A stretch of DNA of 11,204 nt from JBGPOS01 sp041488155 (lineage in GTDB: Bacteria; Chloroflexota; Dehalococcoidia; Tepidiformales; Tepidiformaceae): assembly GCA_041488155.1 (NCBI GenBank), contig JBGPOS010000088.1, forward strand, positions 1 to 11,204. Reading direction: 5' to 3'. The position numbers were made by a program, and so were the translations under genes. This document shows, in pieces, positions 5,864 through 11,204 of the stretch. Under the pieces are notes generated by a model that was not told where the DNA came from, ran no database searches, and saw nothing but the letters and a program-made list of their open reading frames with translations. How positions within the stretch are numbered: position 1 is the first letter of the stretch; every line of letters starts with the position of its first letter.

Positions 5864-6829
5864 ATGGGCGAAGCTGCGGCGCTGATCGCCGCCTTCACAT
5901 GGTCTGCCACGAGCGTGGCCCTGACCTCGCTCTCCGCGCGCACCTCACCGGTCGTCCTCAGCGGGCTGCGGCTGGCCGCCGCCACCTGCCTCCTTCCGTT
6001 CATCCTCCTGGCATCGGGCCAGTTCGGCGACATCCAGGATGCCTCCGCTCTCTCGATCTTCTCGATGGTTGGGAGCGGCCTGGTCGGCTACGGCCTCGGC
6101 GATACCCTCTACATCCGCGCCCTCTCGCTCGTAGGCATGCAGCGCACGTTCACGATCACGATGGCGCTGTTCATCGGCCTGACCGTCATCGGTGGGGTCG
6201 TCCTGCTCGATGAGCCTTTCAGCTGGGGCCTCCCGGCTGGCGCGGTCCTCATCGGGGCCGGGGTTTGGTTGACCGTGGCGCGCGGCGCCGGCAGTGGGGC
6301 GTCCGCGCCGGCGCTTTCGATCGCCGAGCCGGGGCTGGCCGGCTTCGCGGACCTTCCCGGCGCGCCGGGACCAGAGTCGCTTGCGCCGGCGCACGGGGGC
6401 GCTCTCCTTCAGGGCTACCTGATCATGCTTGGTGCAGCCGTGTTCTGGGCGATAGCGACCCTCTGGCTGGCCTCGGGCAGGGGCAGTCTCGGAGCCGTCG
6501 CCGCCGGGTCGCTCCGCACCCCAGCCGGCGCCGTAGGGCTCGTCGCCTTCGCCCTTGCCACCCAGCCACGCAACCTCCTCGCCCCGTTCTCCGATCGGCG
6601 GCACGTGACGGCCATCGTCATCTCGGGCGTGGCCGGGACCGCCTTCGGCAGCCTGCTCTACGTCTACGCGGTTGGCGAAGCGGGCGCGGCCCGCACCGCT
6701 GTCCTCAACGCGACCGCTCCGGTAATGGCCCTGCCTCTCTCGGTGCTCTTCCTGGGCGAGCGGCTCACCATCAGGGTCGGCGCAGGCACAGCCGCCTGCG
6801 TCCTCGGCATCCTGCTAGTAGTCAGCTGA
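5864..6829 (+). CDS. EamA-family (drug/metabolite transporter) membrane protein
   Basis: A 321-residue membrane protein with the ten-helix layout of two EamA repeats. Helices 1-5 span roughly residues 1-145, ending in GAVLIGAGVWLTVA. A polar Gly/Pro/Ala linker of about 40 residues follows, and helices 6-10 run from GYLIMLGAAVFWAIATLWL to the C terminus. Each repeat carries the characteristic end: LIGLTVIGGVVLLDEP-like in the first and APVMALPLSVLFLGERLT in the second. EamA proteins export or import small metabolites; the substrate cannot be inferred. The ATG at 5864 is 8 nt after the thiolase stop, with no Shine-Dalgarno, suggesting translational coupling. The frame is open further upstream, but that part only overlaps the thiolase and has no transporter character. 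Confidence 0.87.
   Translation: MGEAAALIAAFTWSATSVALTSLSARTSPVVLSGLRLAAATCLLPFILLASGQFGDIQDASALSIFSMVGSGLVGYGLGDTLYIRALSLVGMQRTFTITMALFIGLTVIGGVVLLDEPFSWGLPAGAVLIGAGVWLTVARGAGSGASAPALSIAEPGLAGFADLPGAPGPESLAPAHGGALLQGYLIMLGAAVFWAIATLWLASGRGSLGAVAAGSLRTPAGAVGLVAFALATQPRNLLAPFSDRRHVTAIVISGVAGTAFGSLLYVYAVGEAGAARTAVLNATAPVMALPLSVLFLGERLTIRVGAGTAACVLGILLVVS
6779..6802 (+). other. Inverted repeat at the 3' end of the EamA gene
   Basis: CGCAGGC (6781-6787) and GCCTGCG (6794-6800) form a perfect 7-bp stem with loop ACAGCC. A G-U and a G-C pair extend it outward to 9 bp. It lies about 26 nt before the stop codon, inside the coding region. It could slow decay or affect termination, but may be chance in GC-rich DNA. 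Confidence 0.35.
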
Positions 6830-6841
6830 TTCAGGGCGCCA

Positions 6842-6880
6842 ACCCCGACACCCCGACACCCCAATACCCCGATACGGGGT
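6842..6880. repeat. Period-8 tandem repeat with a small hairpin
   Basis: Four 8-mers follow one another: accccgac (6842-6849), accccgac (6850-6857), accccaat (6858-6865), accccgat (6866-6873). The last unit is also the left arm of a 6-bp perfect hairpin with loop ATA (ACCCCG at 6866-6871, CGGGGT at 6875-6880). There is no T tract after it. It lies between the EamA stop and the 3' end of the convergent tRNA, so it could stop transcription from either side, but nothing proves that. Confidence 0.65.
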
Positions 6881-6897
6881 GGAAGGTGGGGAGGGGC

Positions 6898-6973
6898 TGG
6901 AGCCTCCTCACGGACTCGAACCGTGGACCTACGCTTTACGAAAGCGTCGCTCTACCAGCTGAGCTAAGGAGGC
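6898..6973 (-). tRNA. tRNA-Thr, anticodon CGU
   Basis: The minus strand folds as a 76-nt tRNA. The acceptor arms GCCTCCT and AGGAGGC pair perfectly. The D arm contains AGCTCAGCTGGTAGAGC. The anticodon arm is ACGCT-TTCGTAA-AGCGT, which gives anticodon CGT and reads the threonine codon ACG. The T arm is CACGG-TTCGAGT-CCGTG. The discriminator base is T, and the CCA end is encoded (6898-6900). A short variable loop makes it class I. It stands alone, convergent with the EamA gene. Confidence 0.98.
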
Positions 6974-6983
6974 GCGCCGATCA

Positions 6984-7012
6984 AAACTACCGTCCGTCGC
7001 GGGCACTGTCTA
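6984..7012 (-). promoter_or_regulatory. Candidate promoter of tRNA-Thr
   Basis: On the minus strand, TAGACA (7007-7012, five of six to TTGACA) is 17 nt from TAGTTT (6984-6989, three of six to TATAAT). The start site would fall about 3 nt before the mature tRNA 5' end. Position and spacing are right, but the -10 is weak. Confidence 0.45.
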
Positions 7013-7042
7013 ATGGCGACCGCGCTCCCGTCGCCTCTCGTC

Positions 7043-7051
7043 TGCTACGCT
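7043..7051 (+). promoter_or_regulatory. Candidate extended -10 element of the PIG-L gene
   Basis: TGC precedes TACGCT (7046-7051), which keeps the key A2 and T6 of the -10 hexamer. Transcription would start near 7058, leaving a leader of about 22 nt that contains the Shine-Dalgarno GGAG at 7068-7071. Confidence 0.35.
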
Positions 7052-7079
7052 CGTTGGCAAACCAGCCGGAGCCTCGCCC

Positions 7080-7823
7080 GTGACAACCGCCCCCGATTTC
7101 GTCCCCCAGTCCGCGATGGTCGTCGTCGCTCACCCCGACGACGCCGAGTTCATGGTCGCCGGCACGGTCGCGAGGTGGGCCCAGGCGGGATCCGAGGTCA
7201 CCTACGTGATCATCACGAAGGGCGACAAGGGGAGCGAGGACCCGACGATGACCCCGTCGCGGCTGACAAGCATCCGCGAAGCGGAGCAGCGCGCCGCCGG
7301 CGCCTTGCTTGGCGTACGCAATTTCGTCTTCATGGGTTACGAAGACGGCTATCTCCAACACACGCTGGAGCTGCGTCGCGACATCACGCGCCTGCTACGC
7401 ACGTACCGCCCGGAAGTCGTGTTCTGCTTCGACCCCACGACGCGTTTCCTCGGCGACGCCTACCCCAACCACCCCGACCACCGGGCGAGTGGCGATGCCA
7501 CCGTCGACGCTGTCTTTCCCAGCGCACGCGATCGCCTCACATTCCCCGAGCTGCTGGCAGATGGGCTCGAGCCACACAAGGTTAGCCAGCTCTGGCTGGG
7601 CGGCAGCCGCGAGGCCAATGTGTGGGTGGACATCGGCGACACCCTCGAACTGAAACGCCGGGCACTGCTCGCGCACCCCAGCCAGATCGATGAGGGGGTA
7701 GCGGGGTTCATCGAGCAGATGGCGCGCTGGTCGGCGGCCGGACAGGACGGGATCGAATTCGCAGAGTCGTTCCGGCGGATCCAGTTCGATTTGCCAGTCT
7801 TCGAGCCCCCGGAGCCCCGGTAG
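7080..7823 (+). CDS. PIG-L / LmbE-family deacetylase
   Basis: A 247-residue metal-dependent N-deacetylase of the PIG-L family, which removes acetyl groups from GlcNAc-type sugars and related amides in the cytosol. The zinc-site motif AHPDDAE is at residues 17-23 (His18, Asp20, Asp21), followed by the GDKG segment (48-51) and the second zinc motif HPDH (131-134), so the catalytic set is complete. Members include the mycothiol and bacillithiol pathway enzymes MshB and BshB, but nothing nearby fixes the substrate. The start is GTG at 7080 with GGAG 8 nt upstream. It ends 9 bp before the convergent ROK kinase gene and is divergent from tRNA-Thr. Confidence 0.92.
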   Translation: MTTAPDFVPQSAMVVVAHPDDAEFMVAGTVARWAQAGSEVTYVIITKGDKGSEDPTMTPSRLTSIREAEQRAAGALLGVRNFVFMGYEDGYLQHTLELRRDITRLLRTYRPEVVFCFDPTTRFLGDAYPNHPDHRASGDATVDAVFPSARDRLTFPELLADGLEPHKVSQLWLGGSREANVWVDIGDTLELKRRALLAHPSQIDEGVAGFIEQMARWSAAGQDGIEFAESFRRIQFDLPVFEPPEPR

Positions 7824-7832
7824 CCGCGGCCC

Positions 7833-8792
7833 TCACGACCCTCGCGCGCCAAGCCGTTCGAAGGCGACGGAGGCGGCGCCCAGCAGCCCGGCGTCGTCGC
7901 CCAGTTCGCTGACGCGCACGAGCGTGCCCGAAGCCGGCCCGTAAGCGATCGAGTACATCGCCGCCCGCAGAGGCCCGAGCAGAAGCTCGCCCATGCCGAG
8001 AAGGCCGCCGCTGAGCGTCACGGCGTCCGGGTTGAGCACGTTTACGAGTCCGCCCAGGGCGAGCCCCAGCAGGTGACCGCCGTGCCGGATTTCGGCCTCG
8101 GAGAGCGCGTCACCCGCCACGGCCGCCGCCAGCAGATCCTCGGCGGTCAGGGCCCTGGTGGCCCCGATTTCCGCCAGCCGCGGCGACTTCCCTCCGTCCG
8201 CAAGGTGGCGCGCGCGGGCCGCGAAGGCCACGCCGCTCACCATCGCCTCCAGGCACCCCCGCGACCCGCAGTTGCACCGGGGGCCAGCCGTATCGAGGAT
8301 GACGTGGCCGATCTCGCCGGCAAGACCCTTCGCGCCGCGATAGAGCTTTCCATCGATCACGATCCCGCCGCCGATGCCCGTCCCGAGCGTGGCGTGGAGG
8401 AGGTGCCGCGTCCCCCGCCCGGCTCCGAAGCGAAACTCGCCCAGGGCGGCGGCGCTGGCATCGTTTTCGATGTAAGCCGGGATGCCCAGGCGCTCGGCGA
8501 TCGGCGTAGTCAGCACCAGGTTGCGGAACCCGGGCACGTTCGGCGCGATGATGACCTTGCCTTCATCGGCGTTGATCAGCCCCGGTGTCCCGAGGCAGGC
8601 TGCCAGCGGACGCGCTTTCGCGGCCCCCGCCACTGCCCCGAGAAGCTCGGTGATCTGTTGCAGGATTGACTCCGGCGTCGCGACGGCGGGGGTGCGGACT
8701 TCCCGGCGCTCCTCGATCTTGCCGGCCTCGTCGACGAGCGCGGCCCGCAGGCGCGTGCCCCCAAGGTCCGCGGCCACCACTATTCCAGCCAT
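7833..8792 (-). CDS. ROK-family sugar kinase (glucokinase-like)
   Basis: A 319-residue ROK (repressor, ORF, kinase) protein that phosphorylates a hexose, most likely glucose, with ATP in the cytosol. It has the N-terminal phosphate-binding DLGGTRLRAAL (9-19), LGTPGLIN (67-74), the catalytic Asp111 in ENDASAAALGE, the second glycine-rich loop TLGTGIGGGIV (135-145), and the ROK zinc signature: GEIGH (159-163, His163) then CNCGSRGCLE (173-182, Cys173, Cys175, Cys180). There is no N-terminal helix-turn-helix, so it is a kinase, not a NagC/Mlc-type repressor. Sugar specificity between glucose, ManNAc and GlcNAc is not certain. The ATG at 8792 has no Shine-Dalgarno but a good promoter ending 6 nt before it, so translation is probably leaderless. 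Confidence 0.93.
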   Translation of the reverse strand: MAGIVVAADLGGTRLRAALVDEAGKIEERREVRTPAVATPESILQQITELLGAVAGAAKARPLAACLGTPGLINADEGKVIIAPNVPGFRNLVLTTPIAERLGIPAYIENDASAAALGEFRFGAGRGTRHLLHATLGTGIGGGIVIDGKLYRGAKGLAGEIGHVILDTAGPRCNCGSRGCLEAMVSGVAFAARARHLADGGKSPRLAEIGATRALTAEDLLAAAVAGDALSEAEIRHGGHLLGLALGGLVNVLNPDAVTLSGGLLGMGELLLGPLRAAMYSIAYGPASGTLVRVSELGDDAGLLGAASVAFERLGARGS

Positions 8793-8798
8793 CGGCGC

Positions 8799-8828
8799 AC
8801 TCTAGCAGCGGTGTCGCGAGTCTGTCAG
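8799..8828 (-). promoter_or_regulatory. Promoter of the ROK kinase gene, leaderless arrangement
   Basis: On the minus strand, CTGACA (8823-8828, five of six to TTGACA) is 18 nt from TAGAGT (8799-8804), which also carries a TGC extension. Six bases separate the -10 from the ATG at 8792, so transcription should begin at the start codon. The element overlaps the 5' region of the divergent oxidoreductase gene. Confidence 0.55.
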
Positions 8829-8837
8829 GCTGGCCGC

Positions 8838-9254
8838 GTGTTCGAAGATTGGCACCTGGAACTCATCGAGCGCTGCCGGGTGGGCCGCCTGGCGACAGTT
8901 TCGGCGGACGGTCGCCCGCACCTCGTCCCCGTCTGTTACGTCATGATCGACCACCAGATCGTCATCCCCATCGATGAGAAGCCGAAGAGCGGGGTCCGCC
9001 TGGTCAGGCTGCGCAACATCGAACGAGACCCGAGAGTCTCGCTGCTGGTCGACCACTACGACGAGAACTGGACGCAACTCGCCTGGGTTCGGGTCGACGG
9101 TACGGCCACGGTCCTCGACCGGGGAGCGGCGATGCCAGCGGCCCTCGCTGCCCTTCGCACCCGCTACCAGCAGTACCGTTTGATGCGCCTTGAACCGCTC
9201 CCGCTCATTGTGATCACCCCGGAGCGGGTCGTCGCCTGGCACTCGCGGGAGTAG
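8838..9254 (+). CDS. PPOX-class putative F420-dependent oxidoreductase (Rv0121-like)
   Basis: A 138-residue split-beta-barrel flavin/deazaflavin-binding protein of the pyridoxamine-phosphate-oxidase-like superfamily. The sequence follows the Rv0121-type subgroup closely: RVGRLATVSADGRPHLVPV near the N terminus, DEKPKSG in the middle, RLRNIERDPRVSLLVDHYDENWTQLAWVRVDGTATVL after it, then RYQQYRL and a C-terminal PERVVAWHS. Members are thought to use coenzyme F420, though for this subgroup the cofactor and substrate are inferred from family membership only. Start choice is uncertain: GTG at 8838 gives the usual N-terminal length, while the GTG at 8811 in the same frame adds 9 residues and overlaps the -35 of the divergent ROK gene. 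Neither has a Shine-Dalgarno. Confidence 0.85.
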   Translation: MFEDWHLELIERCRVGRLATVSADGRPHLVPVCYVMIDHQIVIPIDEKPKSGVRLVRLRNIERDPRVSLLVDHYDENWTQLAWVRVDGTATVLDRGAAMPAALAALRTRYQQYRLMRLEPLPLIVITPERVVAWHSRE

Positions 9255-9293
9255 CCGGCGGCTCGCCCGAAGCCACCTCCCGGATTCGCTGTT

Positions 9294-9323
9294 TCGACAG
9301 TGTCTCCACTGGCCGGGTATACT
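9294..9323 (+). promoter_or_regulatory. Sigma-70-like promoter of purF
   Basis: TCGACA (9294-9299, five of six to TTGACA) is 18 nt from TATACT (9318-9323, five of six to TATAAT). It is the best promoter in the window. Transcription should start near 9330, downstream of the TTG and GTG codons at 9323 and 9326 that would otherwise lengthen the frame. This supports the purF start at 9368. I saw no purine riboswitch in the short leader. Confidence 0.7.
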
Positions 9324-9367
9324 TGGTGAGCCGTCGTCGTCACTCAGTGGAGGGCATCCCTCGCCTC

Positions 9368-10843
9368 GTGATCCCCGATTCGGAGAACCCACACGAAGCC
9401 TGCGGAGTCTTTGGGGTCTACGGACCCGGCGAAGACGTGGCCCGAATTACTTTCTACGGTCTCTACGCGCTCCAGCACCGCGGCCAGGAGAGCGCCGGTA
9501 TCGCGACGAGCAACGGCAGCGGCGATTTCTCCCTGCGCACCGGTATGGGACTCGTCTCCCAGGTCTTCGATGAAGAAGACCTCGCCTATCTGCGGGGACA
9601 CATCGCGATAGGCCACACTCGCTACAGCACAGCCGGCGGATCCCTCGCCTGCAACGCTCAGCCGATCGTCGTGCGGGACCACAATTCTGGCCTTCCTATC
9701 GCCCTCGCCCACAACGGCAACATCACGAACGCGGACGTCCTGCGCGACGACCTCGCCGCCCAGGGCATCACGACCGAGTCCACGGCGGACTCCGAGCTCA
9801 TCGCTCACCTCCTGGCCCTCGCCCCCGCCGGTACTTGGGAGGAGCGCTTCCACTACGTGATGCGCCGCATCGAGGGCGCCTACAGCCTCGCCATCATGAC
9901 TCGCGACACCCTCTTCGCCGTCCGCGACCCGATGGGTGTGAGGCCGCTCTGCATCGGCCGGCTGAACGACGGCGGCTGGGTCGTCGCCTCCGAGTCTTGC
10001 GCGCTCGAACACCTCGGGGTCGCGATGGAGCGGGAAGTCGCCCCTGGCGAAGTCGTCCAGATCGATGCTTCCGGCCTGCGGAGCTTCTTCCCCGTGGCGC
10101 CGGCGCCGAAGCTCGCGGGCTGTACGTTCGAATACATCTACTTCGCCCGTCCCGACACCCGCCTGTCCGGCAGGCTGCTCTACTCGGCGCGCGAAGAGAT
10201 GGGAGCGGCGCTCGCCCGCGAGCATCCCGTTGAGGCCGATGTCGTCATCGGCGTACCCGACAGCGCGCCCCCTGCCGCGATCGGATACGCCCGCGAAGCA
10301 GGTCTCCCGTTCCGCGAAGGATTGGTCAAGAACCGCTACGTGGGCCGGACGTTCATCCAGCCCGACCAGCGCATCCGCGAAGCCGGCGTCAGCCTGAAGT
10401 TCAACGCCCTCAGCGACGTGCTCGCCGGGCAGCGCGTGGTCGTGGTCGATGACAGCATCGTCCGTGGCACGACGACGCCGCGGGTGGTCGGCCTCATCCG
10501 CCGCGCCGGGGCGAAAGAAGTGCACATGCGCATCACCGCTCCGCCGTTTGTCTCACCCTGCTTCTTCGGGGTGGATCTCGCCACCAAGTGGGAGCTCATC
10601 GCGGCGAACAAGAGCATCGACGAAATACGGCGACACATCGGTGCCGACACGCTCGGCTACCTCAGCCTCAAGGGTCTTGTGCAGGCCACAGGGCAGAGCA
10701 ACGAGACGCTCTGCAACGCCTGCTTCACCGGTAACTATCCGATCAACGTGCAGATGCACCTGGACAAGCTCGATGTGATCCCGGTTGGCCTGCCGGCCGA
10801 GCTGGCCGCTGCCGAGAGCCTCAACCGCGCGGGCCGCCCGTAG
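9368..10843 (+). CDS. purF: Amidophosphoribosyltransferase
   Basis: PurF makes 5-phosphoribosylamine from PRPP and glutamine, the first committed step of purine synthesis, in the cytosol. From GTG 9368 the protein has 491 residues. The Ntn glutaminase nucleophile is Cys12 in EACGVFG, preceded by an 11-residue propeptide as in Bacillus subtilis PurF. Other motifs are LQHRGQESAG, HTRYST (83-88), HNGNITN (115-121) and the PRPP loop VVVVDDSIVRGTT (357-369). Four cysteines match the Fe-S cluster ligands of the Bacillus enzyme: Cys252 (GCTFEYIYFARPD), Cys398 (SPCFFG), Cys449 and Cys452 (CNAC). The start is supported by the promoter at 9294-9323, by GGAGGG at 9349-9354 (spacing 13 nt, rather long) and by the propeptide length. 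No other pur gene is adjacent. Confidence 0.97.
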   Translation: MIPDSENPHEACGVFGVYGPGEDVARITFYGLYALQHRGQESAGIATSNGSGDFSLRTGMGLVSQVFDEEDLAYLRGHIAIGHTRYSTAGGSLACNAQPIVVRDHNSGLPIALAHNGNITNADVLRDDLAAQGITTESTADSELIAHLLALAPAGTWEERFHYVMRRIEGAYSLAIMTRDTLFAVRDPMGVRPLCIGRLNDGGWVVASESCALEHLGVAMEREVAPGEVVQIDASGLRSFFPVAPAPKLAGCTFEYIYFARPDTRLSGRLLYSAREEMGAALAREHPVEADVVIGVPDSAPPAAIGYAREAGLPFREGLVKNRYVGRTFIQPDQRIREAGVSLKFNALSDVLAGQRVVVVDDSIVRGTTTPRVVGLIRRAGAKEVHMRITAPPFVSPCFFGVDLATKWELIAANKSIDEIRRHIGADTLGYLSLKGLVQATGQSNETLCNACFTGNYPINVQMHLDKLDVIPVGLPAELAAAESLNRAGRP

Positions 10844-10902
10844 CCCCCTCCATCCCCACTTCCCCAGCCCTACACTGCCCGCACTCCAATCGAGGTCGCG
10901 TC

Positions 10903-11204
10903 ATGCTCGAACGAACTGATCGCCTCGCGCTCGCGGTCAAGGAGTGCGCTCCCGCCGTCGAGACGTTCGCCCGTATCTTCGACACCGTGGTGGTCGACGA
11001 TCGATTCGACCCGGCAGCCGGCGCGCGGCGCGTGACCCTCCAGTGGGGCCGCGACCAACTTGAGCTCTTCGAGCCCACCGGCCCCGGGCCCGTCGCCGGC
11101 TTCATCGACCAGGGCCGGCGCGGCCTTTTCGCGGGCGGATTCTCCCTCGCCGACCCTGCAGCCCTCGCCGCCCGTCTCCAGCGCGAGGGCGTCCGCGTGC
11201 ACGA
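10903..11204 (+). CDS. VOC-superfamily protein (glyoxalase/epimerase-like), cut by the window edge
   Basis: The first 100 codons of a gene continuing past the right edge. The product starts MLERTDRLALAVKE and shows the VOC beta-alpha-beta-beta-beta pattern: a short strand, a helix APAVETFARIFDT, strands GARRVTLQWGRDQLELFEPTG, then GLFAGGFSLADPAALAARLQREGVRVH. This resembles methylmalonyl-CoA epimerase-like and dioxygenase-like VOC proteins. The first metal-ligand His of IDHIGIAV-type enzymes is replaced by Arg7, so metal binding may be altered. The ATG has GAGG (10892-10895) 7 nt upstream, and a weak -10 (TACACT, 10871-10876) precedes it. It follows purF by 59 bp on the same strand. The exact function is not recognisable from this half. 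Confidence 0.72.
   Translation, partial: MLERTDRLALAVKECAPAVETFARIFDTVVVDDRFDPAAGARRVTLQWGRDQLELFEPTGPGPVAGFIDQGRRGLFAGGFSLADPAALAARLQREGVRVH

Noticed and set aside
6265..7083. A 272-codon plus-strand open frame covering the end of EamA, the octamer repeat and the tRNA
   Set aside because: It overlaps a tRNA and is out of frame with the EamA protein; the translation is Arg/Pro-rich without domain.
9344..10525. A 393-codon minus-strand open frame opposite purF
   Set aside because: Antisense to a fully conserved enzyme, with no recognisable domain and no plausible ribosome-binding site.
10844..10902. The purF-VOC gap checked for a terminator
   Set aside because: It is C-rich with no stem-loop and no T tract, so no intrinsic terminator can be supported.

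Overview
This is a GC-rich bacterial chromosomal segment carrying about eleven tightly packed protein genes, one tRNA and two intergenic blocks of short tandem repeats. Several traits are compatible with a Gram-positive-like or Chloroflexota-type bacterium: CIRCE control of groES-groEL, a Bacillus-type PurF with a propeptide and Fe-S cysteines, an Rv0121-type putative F420 enzyme, and several starts that look leaderless. The lineage is an inference; no rRNA or marker gene settles it.

Layout. Minus strand at the left edge: groEL (5' part only), groES, a near-perfect CIRCE operator, and an alpha/beta hydrolase just upstream. Diverging from the hydrolase is an Nramp/SLC11-type transporter whose metal-site motifs are altered. 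A 206-bp gap with two period-7 repeat blocks follows; it is the longest non-coding stretch in the window. Next come an HSL-type esterase, a convergent DUF2283 gene, and a divergent thiolase followed 8 nt later by an EamA transporter. After EamA lies a small period-8 repeat, then tRNA-Thr(CGU) on the minus strand. A PIG-L deacetylase converges on a ROK sugar kinase, which diverges from a putative F420 oxidoreductase. purF follows with a clear sigma-70-like promoter, and a truncated VOC-superfamily gene ends the window.

How the genes relate. groES and groEL form one heat-shock operon. Thiolase and EamA are probably co-transcribed. The rest look like single-gene units for unrelated housekeeping tasks (purine synthesis, lipid or ester hydrolysis, metal or metabolite transport, sugar phosphorylation, translation). 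I see no phage, transposon, CRISPR, toxin-antitoxin or biosynthetic cluster, and no convincing new multi-gene system. The items most worth checking are the transporter's altered metal site, the heptad and octad repeats, the recurrent TGC-extended -10 with leaderless starts, and the lysine-rich N-terminal extension of GroES.
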